Source: Pseudomonadota bacterium (GTDB taxonomy: Bacteria > Pseudomonadota > Gammaproteobacteria > Xanthomonadales > SZUA-38). From it: a stretch of 64,000 nucleotides of DNA. Below the pieces are notes generated by a model. That model did no database searches, had not been told where the DNA came from, and was given only the letters and a program-made list of their open reading frames with translations. Positions 7,963 through 16,745 of this stretch are shown here, piece after piece (the first letter of the stretch is position 1; the number at the start of each line of letters is the position of its first letter). The translations under genes and the position numbers were made by a program. Location of the stretch: the NCBI GenBank assembly GCA_039033415.1, contig JBCCCR010000026.1, positions 1 through 64,000 of the forward strand, given 5' to 3'.

Positions 7963-8406
7963 TCAGTTCGTGACGTTGTCTGCTGCGGCTGCCGCCGGGA
8001 TTTCCACGCTGCACAGCGACATCCGGCAAGCCGGCAATGGCCGGCGGTCAGGCATCAGAAAACGCCGGCGGGCTTCGGGTAACGTCAGCCGCGCACGACT
8101 GTAGTAGCGCTCCAGGCAATCTCGCCGGCTCAGATCGGGATTCTTTGCCAAGAAATCATCAAACGATTCCCCTGGCCTGGCTGACGCCGCGATCAGGGTC
8201 AGAAAGGCCCCAGTGATGGTGGCGTGGTAGCGCTCCGGTGCCCCGGCCGAGTCGGCGAGGGCGTAAAGGCTGGAGGCGAGCTTCCTAGGTCCTTCGGGAT
8301 TTTCTTTCTGAATGCACTCCCAGCCGGCCTGCAGGTGGGCGCTGTGATCAAACGCGTCCGGACGGATTTGTCCGTCGTAGAGTCGAGGAAGAATGGGTTC
8401 CGTCAC
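7963..8406 (-). CDS. Conserved hypothetical protein
   Basis: 147 residues from GTG at 8406, which has a strong GGAGG 6 nt upstream; the longer frame to 8601 reads through the promoter of the divergent gene and is rejected. Recognisable features are RLYDGQIRPDAFDHSAHLQAGW, RYHATITGAFLTLI, NPDLSRRD and ERYYSRARL...ARRRFLMPDR. This pattern of conserved His and Asp recurs in a widespread uncharacterised family, so metal or ligand binding is possible. No membrane segment. Function unknown. Confidence 0.72.
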   Translation of the reverse strand: MTEPILPRLYDGQIRPDAFDHSAHLQAGWECIQKENPEGPRKLASSLYALADSAGAPERYHATITGAFLTLIAASARPGESFDDFLAKNPDLSRRDCLERYYSRARLTLPEARRRFLMPDRRPLPACRMSLCSVEIPAAAAADNVTN

Positions 8407-8411
8407 TTGCC

Positions 8412-8427
8412 ACCTCCAATTGGTGGT
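8412..8427. promoter_or_regulatory. Candidate operator between divergent genes
   Basis: ACCTCCAATTGGTGGT is a 16-bp inverted repeat with one mismatched pair and a perfect CCAATTGG core. It covers the ribosome binding site of the leftward hypothetical gene and touches a TACAAT (8427-8432) usable as -10 for the rightward RHH-like gene. Autoregulation by that protein is a reasonable guess. Confidence 0.45.
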
Positions 8428-8446
8428 ACAATGGTAACAAGATAAC

Positions 8447-8704
8447 ATGGTAGTGGAGCAGATGAAAACCATAGAACGCACCCAGACCGGCGTCCGGCTG
8501 GAAAAGAAATTGCTGAAAGTCCTAAAGGCCACCGCCGAATATTGCGACCTGTCGCTCGGAGACCTTCTCGAGGGCGTTGTGTTGCACGTCTTCGAGGGCA
8601 AAACGCCGTTTTCGCCGGAGACCCTTGAGAAAATTCAGCAGCTCAAGCAGGTCTATGGACTAGAGCTGACCGCCGCCGATAGTCATCGGCTCCAGGAAAA
8701 ATAG
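8447..8704 (+). CDS. Small ribbon-helix-helix-like protein
   Basis: 85 residues from ATG at 8447, or 80 from ATG at 8462; neither has a clean ribosome binding site. The segment TGVRLEKKLLKVLKATAEYCDLSLGDLLEGVVLHVFEG has the strand-helix-helix pattern of RHH DNA-binding or antitoxin proteins (strand with alternating polar residues, then LSLGDLLEG as second helix). The tail is helical and charged. No toxin gene is adjacent; the divergent neighbour is a hypothetical protein and rlmL follows. DNA binding is inferred from the pattern only. Confidence 0.6.
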   Translation: MVVEQMKTIERTQTGVRLEKKLLKVLKATAEYCDLSLGDLLEGVVLHVFEGKTPFSPETLEKIQQLKQVYGLELTAADSHRLQEK

Positions 8705-8812
8705 CGCGAGCGGCGCTTGACACGCTGAGGCACTTAGCGGCGCAATGTGCCGCCGCTGGCACTGAGCCGCGCCTGGAGTGTCTTGACCTTTCATGATCGG
8801 AGAATCCTGACT

Positions 8813-10918
8813 TTGCGTTGGTTCGCGAGCTGTCCTCTTGGCCTGGAGTATCTCCTGGTCGACGAGCTGAAGACCTTCGGCCTGCGCGACGTTCGCGAGG
8901 GTCTCGCTGGCGTGCATGCGGAAGGCTCGCTGGCGGACGCTTATCGGGCAGCTATCAGCAGTCGGCTCGCGACGCGCCTGCTGCTGCCGCTGGCCGAGTT
9001 CGACGCGCCGGACGCTGATGCGCTCTATGAAGGATGCAAAACGGTGGCGTGGGGCGACCATCTCACCGCACGTCAGACGCTTTCCGTGCACGCCAGCGTG
9101 GCCCGCCATCCTGAGATTCGCGACTCCCGTTTCGCCGCGGTGCGGGTGAAAGATGCCGTCTGTGATCAGTTTCGAGAGCGTACGGGGTCCCGTCCCAGCG
9201 TGAGCCGATCCGACCCGGATGTTCAGCTCTATCTCTTTGTCGCGCGCAACCAGCGAGCGACCGTTGGCATCGACCTGCTGGGCCGACCGCTGCACCAGCG
9301 CGGCTATCGAAGCCGGGGTGGGGCGGCGCCGCTGAAGGAAAACCTCGCCGCTGCGCTGGTGCTGCGCAGCGGTTGGCTCGACGACCCGACGCGGCCGCTT
9401 GTCGATCCGCTGTGTGGCTCCGGGACGCTGCTCATCGAGGCGGTCTGCATGGCGCTCAACCAGGCCCCTGGGCTGCTGTGGGCTGAGCTGGTCCAGCTGG
9501 GTTGGGCCGGCCACAGTCAAAAACTTTTTGCTGAGGCGCTGGAAGCCGCGCGGGACGCCGCCACGCCGGACCGCATGGTTGGTCCCGTCGTGGGGAGAGA
9601 CCGTGACGAAAGGGCTGTCGAGTCCTGTCGCCGCCACGCGCTCGCTGCCGGCGTTGCGTACCAGACGACCTGGGAGAACCGCGAACTCGGTGAGGCCTTT
9701 GAGCCTTTCGAGCGCGCGGGCACGGTGCTTACCAATCCGCCCTACGGTCGCCGCCTCGGTGGCGGCGAGGAGGACTCGACAGCCCTCGACGATCTCTACC
9801 GGCGCCTGGGCGAGCGACTCCAGACAGACTTTGCGGGCTGGCGCGCCGGCGTCTTCACCGAAGATCCGGACCGATGCCGCAGCTTCGGCTTTGCACCGTT
9901 TAAGAAGTACCGCCTCTACAACGGCGCGCTGGACTGCCGGCTTCTGCTGTTCCAGGTCCCGGAGGCGCCCCCGGCGCCGAGTGAGCTGGCCCACATGGTC
10001 GCTAATCGAATTCGGAAAAATCTCAAGAAGCTGCGGCGCTACGTCGAGCAGCATGAGCTGGAGGCGTACCGAGTCTATGACCGGGATATTCCGGAGTACG
10101 CGGTGGCGGTCGACGTCTACGGCTCGCGCGCCAACGTTCAGGAATACGCGCCACCAGCGTCGGTCGAGCCAGCGGTGGCGTCGGCCCGCCTGAACGATGC
10201 CGTGGCGGGCGTGCGGCTCGCGCTCGACCTGACCGCTGCGGATCTGGTGGTCCGCCGTCGGCAGCGCCAGCGTGGCGAGAAGCAGTATCAGCGTCGCGCA
10301 GCCACCGGCCGTATCGACTGGGTGCGCGAGGGAGGGTATCGCTTTGCGGTGAACCTCGATGACTATCTCGACACCGGGCTGTTTCTGGACCACCGCGAAA
10401 CGCGTCGAATGGTCGGTGAGATGAGCGCCGGGGCTCGGGTACTGAACCTGTATTGCTATACGGGTAGCTTCACGGTTTACGCTGCCGGCGGTGGGGCTCT
10501 GGAATCTACCTCGGTGGATCTCTCGCGCACCTATCTCGATTGGGCTCGGCAGAACCTGGAAGCAAACGGGCTTGCCAGCACGGCCCACCGGCTGCTGCGC
10601 GAAGACTGCGTTCGCTTTCTCCGGGGCGGCCAAAACGTGTTCGACCTCATCATTCTCGATCCGCCGACCTTCTCGACCGCCGAACGAGCTGAAGGATCGC
10701 TGGACATCCAGCGCGACCACGTTGAGCTCCTCGAACTCTGTCGATCGCGGCTGGCGCCGGAAGGGACGCTCCTGTTCTCCACCAATGCTCGACGCTTCAA
10801 GCTGGACGAAGGGGCTCTTGTCGACAGCTACCAGATCACCGAAATCACCCGGTCCACGGTGCCACCGGATTTCTCGCGCCGGCCGCCGCATCATTGCTGG
10901 AGACTCATCAAAAAATAA
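8813..10918 (+). CDS. rlmL: Bifunctional 23S rRNA methyltransferase RlmKL
   Basis: Methylates G2445 (m2G, RlmL half) and G2069 (m7G, RlmK half) of 23S rRNA. About 701 residues. In order: N-terminal ferredoxin-like/THUMP region (RWFASCPLGLEYLLVDEL... PSVSRSDPDVQLYLFVARN), the first methyltransferase (DPLCGSGTLLIEA and catalytic LTNPPYG at ~303-309), and the second (FLDHRETRRMV, LNLYCYTGSFTVYAA, ILDPPTFS). TTG at 8813 gives MRWFASCPLG, matching where homologues begin, with GGAGA about 9 nt upstream; an in-frame ATG at 8747 adds unconserved residues. Monocistronic. Confidence 0.94.
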   Translation: MRWFASCPLGLEYLLVDELKTFGLRDVREGLAGVHAEGSLADAYRAAISSRLATRLLLPLAEFDAPDADALYEGCKTVAWGDHLTARQTLSVHASVARHPEIRDSRFAAVRVKDAVCDQFRERTGSRPSVSRSDPDVQLYLFVARNQRATVGIDLLGRPLHQRGYRSRGGAAPLKENLAAALVLRSGWLDDPTRPLVDPLCGSGTLLIEAVCMALNQAPGLLWAELVQLGWAGHSQKLFAEALEAARDAATPDRMVGPVVGRDRDERAVESCRRHALAAGVAYQTTWENRELGEAFEPFERAGTVLTNPPYGRRLGGGEEDSTALDDLYRRLGERLQTDFAGWRAGVFTEDPDRCRSFGFAPFKKYRLYNGALDCRLLLFQVPEAPPAPSELAHMVANRIRKNLKKLRRYVEQHELEAYRVYDRDIPEYAVAVDVYGSRANVQEYAPPASVEPAVASARLNDAVAGVRLALDLTAADLVVRRRQRQRGEKQYQRRAATGRIDWVREGGYRFAVNLDDYLDTGLFLDHRETRRMVGEMSAGARVLNLYCYTGSFTVYAAGGGALESTSVDLSRTYLDWARQNLEANGLASTAHRLLREDCVRFLRGGQNVFDLIILDPPTFSTAERAEGSLDIQRDHVELLELCRSRLAPEGTLLFSTNARRFKLDEGALVDSYQITEITRSTVPPDFSRRPPHHCWRLIKK

Positions 10919-10995
10919 GGCTGATATCCGGTTCAGCGAGGGTTCATCACGCCGCCGTATCTTAGAGGCCAACCTGAAACGAAAGGAGGTCCCTG

Positions 10996-11334
10996 ATGAA
11001 ACGGCTTAACCGGGCTTTGATGTTGGCGATTTTCAGCACCGGCGTGCTGCTGGCTGCCCCCGCCGTAGCGGACCGCGGCGTTAACGTCGGCTACTACGAC
11101 GATTTTGGTGTGCAGGTTTATCCGGTCGATCGCCGCTTTCGCAATGATTTTCGCGGCCCGCGCTTTGCGCCCCGACCCTTTGATCGGCGGCATTGGCGTC
11201 GCGGCCAGCGACATTTCAAGCGCTACGGCTACTACCCGCGCGCCAACGCGCGACCGGTATTTGTGGAACCGCGCTACTACTACTGTCCGGTACGTCGCGG
11301 CTACTTTCCACGGGGCGACCGCTTCTATCGCTGA
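10996..11334 (+). CDS. Small secreted Arg/Tyr-rich protein
   Basis: 112 residues with a clear signal peptide (MKRLNRALMLAIFSTGVLLAAPAVA). The mature part is strongly basic and aromatic (RGPRFAPRPFDRRHWRRGQ, RYGYYPRANARP, YYYCPVRRGYFPRGDRFYR) and has a single Cys. Preceded by an excellent AAAGGAGGT and followed by a good terminator, so it is very probably expressed. No family recognised; such cationic periplasmic proteins are often envelope-associated, but no role is claimed. Confidence 0.78.
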   Translation: MKRLNRALMLAIFSTGVLLAAPAVADRGVNVGYYDDFGVQVYPVDRRFRNDFRGPRFAPRPFDRRHWRRGQRHFKRYGYYPRANARPVFVEPRYYYCPVRRGYFPRGDRFYR

Positions 11335-11346
11335 TCACAACACCGG

Positions 11347-11373
11347 CGGCACAGGGATGTGCCGTCTTTTTTT
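11347..11373 (+). terminator. Rho-independent terminator
   Basis: Stem CGGCACA/TGTGCCG with a GGGA loop, followed by TCTTTTTTT, 12 nt after the stop of the Arg/Tyr-rich protein gene. Confidence 0.88.
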
Positions 11374-11440
11374 GTGAGACGGATCACGGCGCTCGAGTCG
11401 AAGCTGGCCCGGGTGAGGTTTCTGGTTAATAATCAGCGCC

Positions 11441-12037
11441 ATGCGATGGATTTGCTTCATGATTTTGCTGTGTCCGCTGAGCGGTGCGCTGGCCCAGGTT
11501 TACAAGTACGTCGACGACGACGGCATTTTGCACTACACCGATCGTAAGCCTGCTGAAGGCAAAAAGTATTCGGTGATCCGGATGAAGTGTCGCGGCTGCG
11601 GCTGGCACAAGGCCGTGAACTGGCGGACGGTGGCGCTCAACACCGGCGACTTTGCCCAGGAGATTGCTGCCGCAAGTCAGCGGCATGCGGTCGACGCGGC
11701 GCTGGTGAGGGCGGTGATACACGCCGAGTCCTGGTTTGTGGTGGACGCGGTCTCCGACGTGGGCGCCCAGGGCCTGATGCAGCTGATGCCTGAAACGCAG
11801 CGGCGGTTTGGGGTCACAAGCCCGTTCGATCCCTCGCAGAACATCGACGCTGGCGTGCGGTACCTGCGCGAGCTCCTCGACATGTTTGAAGACGATTACC
11901 GGCTCGCCAGCGCGGCCTTCAACGCTGGCGAAAACGCGGTCAAACGCTTTGGCGGGATCCCGCCGTACAACGAAACCGAGAATTTTGTGAAGCGGGTCGG
12001 CATCCTGCGGGAGCGGTATCGCCGAGCCTCGTCCTGA
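11441..12037 (+). CDS. Secreted lytic transglycosylase (DUF4124 + SLT)
   Basis: 198 residues. Signal peptide (MRWICFMILLCPLSGALA), then a DUF4124 segment (QVYKYVDDDGILHYTDRKP), then an SLT-type goose-lysozyme-like domain: catalytic Glu in VIHAESWFVVDAVS, GAQGLMQLMPET, NIDAGVRYLRELLDMF, LASAAFNAGENAV and GIPPYNETENFVKRV. It should cleave the MurNAc-GlcNAc bond of peptidoglycan with 1,6-anhydro product formation in the periplasm. DUF4124-SLT fusions are common in Gammaproteobacteria. Single gene; no adjacent secretion cluster. Confidence 0.9.
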   Translation: MRWICFMILLCPLSGALAQVYKYVDDDGILHYTDRKPAEGKKYSVIRMKCRGCGWHKAVNWRTVALNTGDFAQEIAAASQRHAVDAALVRAVIHAESWFVVDAVSDVGAQGLMQLMPETQRRFGVTSPFDPSQNIDAGVRYLRELLDMFEDDYRLASAAFNAGENAVKRFGGIPPYNETENFVKRVGILRERYRRASS

Positions 12038-12189
12038 ACCCTGTTTTCCGGCGACACAACGCTGCGGTCTTACCCCGATCCTGTTGCCCTTCAGAGTCGA
12101 GGGTGGCGACGGCGGGCTGTCGTTGCTGCGTCGGAGCAATTTACGCAACACTTGCGCGAATGGTCCCCGAGTTCTATTTTTAGGTCTCT

Positions 12190-12831
12190 ATGCCCGCTGA
12201 CCTCGACCAGGATTTCAGAGCTATGAGCAGTAAGTCGCGACCGTCCCAGCCATCCTTACGGGCCCTCAGGTCCGAACTCACGCCGGCAGCCATGGTCACC
12301 GTCATTCTGCTGGGGCTGAGTCTCGGGTTGCCTGCCAGGGCGTTGGAGTTCGAGCGCATGGGGCTCGCCCAGTACCGCCAGACGATCAACAAGGCTCACA
12401 AGGCTTATCGGTCCGGGCGCATGGAAGAGGCGCTGGCGCTCTACAACCTCACGGCCCGCTGGGGTGAACCCGACTGCCAGCGGCAGCTCGGCATCATGCT
12501 GCTGTCTGGCGAAGGCACGGAGGTGGACCTGGTTGAGGGTATGGCGTGGATTCAGCTGGCGGCTAAAACGCGCCGGAAGTCTGATCTGGACGTGTTGAAG
12601 CAGGCCAAGGCGCAGCTGCCGGAAGAGGCCGTCAAGGCTGCGGAGGAGCTGGCGGAGGAATGGAAGCCGCTCTACGGCGCCAAAGCGACAGGCATCAGCT
12701 GTAAGCGGCAGCGACTCAAAGACAGCGGCCGCAAAGAGGTGTTTTGTGAGCGCCGCGCTGGCGGTATGGCTGACGCCAAGATTGTTGAGGTCCCGGTCCT
12801 CGACTCCCAGTACTACTGGGCCATCGACTGA
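12190..12831 (+). CDS. Sel1-repeat-like secreted or membrane-anchored protein
   Basis: 213 residues from ATG at 12190; ATG at 12223 (MSSKSRP...) is also possible. A hydrophobic segment (AAMVTVILLGLSLGLPARA, about 34-52) is a late signal peptide or anchor. The body has helical Sel1/TPR-like repeats (AYRSGRMEEALALYNLTARWGEPDCQRQLGIMLLSGEGTEVDLVEGMAWIQLAA), the last part matching the Sel1 consensus closely. The C-terminus has two Cys (SCKRQ, FCERR). Likely a protein-protein interaction scaffold in the envelope; partners unknown. Converges with the kinase gene, 19 nt apart. Confidence 0.72.
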   Translation: MPADLDQDFRAMSSKSRPSQPSLRALRSELTPAAMVTVILLGLSLGLPARALEFERMGLAQYRQTINKAHKAYRSGRMEEALALYNLTARWGEPDCQRQLGIMLLSGEGTEVDLVEGMAWIQLAAKTRRKSDLDVLKQAKAQLPEEAVKAAEELAEEWKPLYGAKATGISCKRQRLKDSGRKEVFCERRAGGMADAKIVEVPVLDSQYYWAID

Positions 12832-12850
12832 CCCCCCAAGAACGTTCGAC

Positions 12851-15800
12851 CTACTCGAGGTCTCGAACCACCCGAAACCCGACGTGACTGAACCGGGCGC
12901 TGCGCTCGAGCCTCAGTCGGTGCCGCACCGAGACCTCCCGAGGTCGTTCAAACCACGACCCGCCGCGCACCGCGCCGGCCTCGCAGCCGCTTATCGTACT
13001 GGCTGCGCCGTAGTCCTGGCGCCAGCAGTCCAGCGTCCATTCCCCCGCGTTGCCCAGCAGATCATAAATCCCGGCGGCCGTCGGGGTGTAGCTCCCCACC
13101 GGCGCCGTGTTTACGCGACGATCCCGGCAGCCAAAAATGTTCTCCGTGGATACCTCGAGGTTGTGACGTTCTGCTCGGTCGAGATCGGAAACGTTGGCCA
13201 GATCGCAGGCATCCCGACTGCTGGTCCAGTACACGCCCGTCGTCGCATCCAGCGCCGCAGCGTATTCCCACTGATATTCGGTCGGCAGCGAGTAGCTGAA
13301 ACCGGTCTGATCGCTCAGCCACCGGGTGTAGGCCAGCGCATCGTTGTAGCTGACGCAGACCGCCGGGTGTGACTCCGACTGCGTAAAACCCGGCGAGTCC
13401 CAGGATTTGTCTGCCCGCTGGCGCCAGTTAAACAACCAGTAGTTGCAGCCTTCGTCAGCGCTGCTCGGCGCTGCCAGACCCGTTGCTTCGGCGAACTGCC
13501 GATACTCCCCGACCGTAACCTCGTAGGCCGCGAGCGCAAAGGCGGGTAACGAGGCCGTGACCGTTGTGCCCGAGCTGTCGTCAGCCGCATCGCCGAGCGT
13601 CACCGTCGCCGCGGGCACCGGAATCAGCAGTGGCCCGGTGCCGCCCGTAGCAAGCGGGTCCTGAAACGGGGTTGCGCCCGAGCTTTCGCCGAGCCGCTCA
13701 TCAAACTGATTCAGGTCCGGGTGGAGAGGATCAATAAAGCGCAGACGCTCCGTGAGCTGGCGGGCGGCTGATCGATCGCCGTCATCGAGCGCGGCGTTGA
13801 TGCGATTGACGTAGGTGCGCTGGAGCCGCGCCAGGCCGCGCAGCGCCTCGCGGTTGCTCGGATCGAGATCCAGAACCTGTTGGTAGGCCTCCCAGGCGTT
13901 TTCCCCCTCTGGGAGGGTCAGCTGGTCCGCCGCAATCAACAGCTCAGCGTCCAGCAGCAGCTGTGCCACCTTGGGATCGCCAGCGGTCTCAGAAGAAGAT
14001 GCTGTCGCGGGCGCTGCGCTCGGTGCTTGCGACTCTTCGCGCTGGGGCTCTTCGACCGGGCGTTCCCGCTCGACTGGCGGGGCCTCTTGAACCGCCACGG
14101 CGGCCTCGGATACGGGGGGAGGCTTAGTGCTTGCTGCTTCCTCGGGAGGATCACTCTCTGCCGCTTGTTCGGACAGCATTTCAGCCAGCAGCGCGTCGAG
14201 GTTTTCTTCGGGCTCCGCCTCAACTGGAGGTGCCTCGGTGCTTTCCGGCTGGCCCTGGGGCTGGGGAACTCGCTCAGGTACCGGCTCCTCGGGATCGCGT
14301 TCGCGCGCCTGGTTGCCCAGGCCGATACCGGCACCGCTACCTTCGCCGGTCACCAGCTCGAGCGGTGACGCCTCATCATTGCCGCGGCCTGACAGGACAA
14401 CGGCCAGGACTATGACCAGTAGACCTGCGGCTCCGCCGCCCCAAACGGCCGGCTTGCGGTGCCACTGTGGCGGAGGCTTCTGGTAGAGGTCGTCCACCTT
14501 CCAGCGCTCCGCTTCGGGGCCGCTGTCCACTTCGGGTGGCGCCTGCGGATCAGCCTTGGCGTTGCCCGGTGCTTTGACCGCCGGGATCAGCGTGGTTTCG
14601 CGAAGGTGCGAGGCCTTGGCCTCCGCCACAGGCGGCGCGGCGGCAGCCGGCGGGCGTTGTTCCTTGGCCAGGGTCGTCTGTGCGAGTTCTTCCTTCGGAC
14701 CTGCGGCAGCGGGCGGCGGTTCGCTGGCCGGGATCGGCGGAGTCTCCGGCGCTACGGCCTCGTCCTGCCCGGCTGGCTCTCCCGTACTGTCAGCATCTTG
14801 GGGCTCCTCGACAGTCTCTTCGGCCTGCTCGGTCGCGCGGCCTTTTTCCGTGGGCACCATGATCTGGAGTTCGGCTTCAGGGCCTGTGCCCGCCGGATCC
14901 GCACTTGCCGACTCGGCTTCCGGTGTGGCCTGGTCAGGCTCTGCCTCACGTTTGGCTGCAGGTGGCGCCTCCGAGCTGGTGACCTCTTCGGAGGCCTGAG
15001 CCGGATTTCGAGCTGGCGTCACGGACATCAGCTCAAACTCGGTCGCGGGATCGGCTGGCCGTGGCTGGGCGCCCACAACCGTTGACGGATCAAGCTGCTC
15101 AGCAGACTGGGTGTCCGCCTGATCGTCCGCAACCGCTCCTTGCGGACTGTCTTGCGGCTCAGCTTTCGGGCTTTCTTCGGCCGCCGACTCCTCGCTGTCT
15201 TCGCCAGCGCCTTCGTCCTCGGTTGGCGCGGCGTCCGCAGAGAGCGGCGGCAGGCCGTGCACCTCTGGCGCGACGGCGTCGATCAGCTCCTGCAACGCCC
15301 GACCGGATGCGGGACGCGCGTCCTGCTGTTTGGCCATCAGCGTATCGAGCAGTGGCTGGAGCGCGCCTAGTGAGGGCGGCAAAGATGGGACAGGTTGATT
15401 GACGTGCTGCAGCGCAATACCCACCGAGGTGGCAGCGTCAAACGGGACGGCGCCCGTGAGCATTTCGTGGAGCATCACCCCGAGGCTGTACAGATCGCTG
15501 CGGGCGTCGACGTTGGAGGACGACTGCGCCTGCTCCGGGCTCATGTAGTAGGGCGTGCCGACCGATGTTCCGATCTGGGTCAGCTTCGACGCGGAGTCGA
15601 GGACTTTGACAATGCCAAAGTCAACGAGCACCGGCGCGCCGTCTTTGCCAAACAGCACGTTCTCCGGCTTGATGTCTCGATGGATGATGGCCTGGTCGTG
15701 CGCATGCTGCAGCGCTCCTGCCAGCGCTCGCGTGATCGAGAGAGCTTCTGTCGGCGCCAGCGCATCGCCCGCCAGCCGTGTTTTGAGGTTGCCGGCGGGC

Positions 15801-16078
15801 AGCAGCGTCATCGCGTAAAACTGCAGGTCGTCGGCGCTGCCGACGTCGAAGATGGTGACGATGCCGGGATGATCCAGCGCCGCCACGGCCAGCACCTCTT
15901 TGCGGAAGCGCTGCACGTGCTCACTGTCGGCGGAAAATTCTGGCGGCAGAACTTTGAGCGCTACGGACCGCTGTAGCGTCGTGTCGATGGCCTCGAAGAT
16001 TTCGGACATGCCGCCGACGCCGATCTGCTGAACAATCTCGTATTTGCCGAGCATCTGGCCCGGCTCGATCAACGCCAT
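12851..16078 (-). CDS. Ser/Thr protein kinase fused to FGE-sulfatase-type domain
   Basis: About 1075 residues from ATG at 16078 (a longer frame to 16183 adds 35 unconserved residues). Domains: Hanks-type kinase ~12-270 with Gly loop QQIGVGGMSEIFEA, Lys in VALKVLPP, catalytic IIHRDIKPEN, DFG and the activation segment GTPYYMSPEQ; a ~270-residue Pro/Glu/Ala-rich linker; one membrane helix at ~545-565 (GGGAAGLLVIVLAVVL); another acidic linker; TPR-like helices ~720-800; and a C-terminal FGE-sulfatase/C-type-lectin-like domain (YEVTVGEYRQFAEATG, LPTEYQWEYAAA, YDLLGNAGEWTLDCW, GGSWFERP, RFSHVGFRVVRD). The layout puts the kinase in the cytoplasm and the FGE-like domain outside as probable sensor. 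No phosphatase gene is adjacent. Confidence 0.9.
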   Translation of the reverse strand: MALIEPGQMLGKYEIVQQIGVGGMSEIFEAIDTTLQRSVALKVLPPEFSADSEHVQRFRKEVLAVAALDHPGIVTIFDVGSADDLQFYAMTLLPAGNLKTRLAGDALAPTEALSITRALAGALQHAHDQAIIHRDIKPENVLFGKDGAPVLVDFGIVKVLDSASKLTQIGTSVGTPYYMSPEQAQSSSNVDARSDLYSLGVMLHEMLTGAVPFDAATSVGIALQHVNQPVPSLPPSLGALQPLLDTLMAKQQDARPASGRALQELIDAVAPEVHGLPPLSADAAPTEDEGAGEDSEESAAEESPKAEPQDSPQGAVADDQADTQSAEQLDPSTVVGAQPRPADPATEFELMSVTPARNPAQASEEVTSSEAPPAAKREAEPDQATPEAESASADPAGTGPEAELQIMVPTEKGRATEQAEETVEEPQDADSTGEPAGQDEAVAPETPPIPASEPPPAAAGPKEELAQTTLAKEQRPPAAAAPPVAEAKASHLRETTLIPAVKAPGNAKADPQAPPEVDSGPEAERWKVDDLYQKPPPQWHRKPAVWGGGAAGLLVIVLAVVLSGRGNDEASPLELVTGEGSGAGIGLGNQARERDPEEPVPERVPQPQGQPESTEAPPVEAEPEENLDALLAEMLSEQAAESDPPEEAASTKPPPVSEAAVAVQEAPPVERERPVEEPQREESQAPSAAPATASSSETAGDPKVAQLLLDAELLIAADQLTLPEGENAWEAYQQVLDLDPSNREALRGLARLQRTYVNRINAALDDGDRSAARQLTERLRFIDPLHPDLNQFDERLGESSGATPFQDPLATGGTGPLLIPVPAATVTLGDAADDSSGTTVTASLPAFALAAYEVTVGEYRQFAEATGLAAPSSADEGCNYWLFNWRQRADKSWDSPGFTQSESHPAVCVSYNDALAYTRWLSDQTGFSYSLPTEYQWEYAAALDATTGVYWTSSRDACDLANVSDLDRAERHNLEVSTENIFGCRDRRVNTAPVGSYTPTAAGIYDLLGNAGEWTLDCWRQDYGAASTISGCEAGAVRGGSWFERPREVSVRHRLRLERSARFSHVGFRVVRDLE

Positions 16079-16250
16079 GTCTGACCCCGTTTGTTGTTGC
16101 GCCGAAGCTGAAGAACCTGGATTTGAGGCGGCTGCTTCGGCTGCCTTTCCCTGCAAGTGCTTAAGTTTAACCCGCCAACGCACCGGCGCAACGGGACAGA
16201 TGGGCCTGCCGGGGGTAAGCTAGCTTAATGGGGCACGACGAGGTTGAGAG

Positions 16251-16742
16251 ATGTCTTGGTTTGATCACCAGGTAGAAAACCATCAGCGGGAGCAGCAGGG
16301 AGACGACGGTGAGGCGTTAGAGAACGCTCGTGACGCGTTTCGGAGGGATTTTGAGGTCCAGGTAGACAAGGTTGTCTGGCCGGCCTTCGAGGGATTTGTC
16401 GTTGAAGCCACCGAGCACGATTTCCCGGCCACGGTCGCCCGGGAGGAGGACGCTCAGGGCCGCCTGCGGGCCGTTCGCATCTATCTGCTGGGGATTTCGG
16501 GCGCGGAGGCGACGCCCCTGGCGCTTGAGACCTGCTGCTACAAGATTGTGCTGCAGATGGGCGCGCGGCGCGTGGCTCACATGATGAATTTCCAGAATCG
16601 CAGCAACCCGCGGGTGAGCAATCAGTACGACTTCCGCGGCCTCGATTCCCTGAGCGCTGAGAACGTGGACGCCAAGCTCCAGCAGTTTCTCAGCCTGTCT
16701 CTCGAATATTGCAAAGGCCAGCCCAAAGCGCAGCTCGGTTAA
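16251..16742 (+). CDS. Hypothetical protein
   Basis: 163 residues, starting MSWFDHQVENHQREQQGDD. Mixed charged helices then a more hydrophobic, probably beta-containing centre (AVRIYLLGISG, ETCCYKIVLQMGARRVAHMMNFQN). No signal peptide or membrane span. It is transcribed divergently from the kinase gene and converges with the mccA gene. Codon use resembles neighbours. No family recognised. Confidence 0.65.
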   Translation: MSWFDHQVENHQREQQGDDGEALENARDAFRRDFEVQVDKVVWPAFEGFVVEATEHDFPATVAREEDAQGRLRAVRIYLLGISGAEATPLALETCCYKIVLQMGARRVAHMMNFQNRSNPRVSNQYDFRGLDSLSAENVDAKLQQFLSLSLEYCKGQPKAQLG

Positions 16743-16745
16743 CGC

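Noticed and set aside
8660-10972. 770-codon open frame on the minus strand
   Set aside because: It is antisense to rlmL, whose motifs (NPPYG, DPPTFS, SAM sites) prove the plus strand. Long antisense frames are common in GC-rich DNA.
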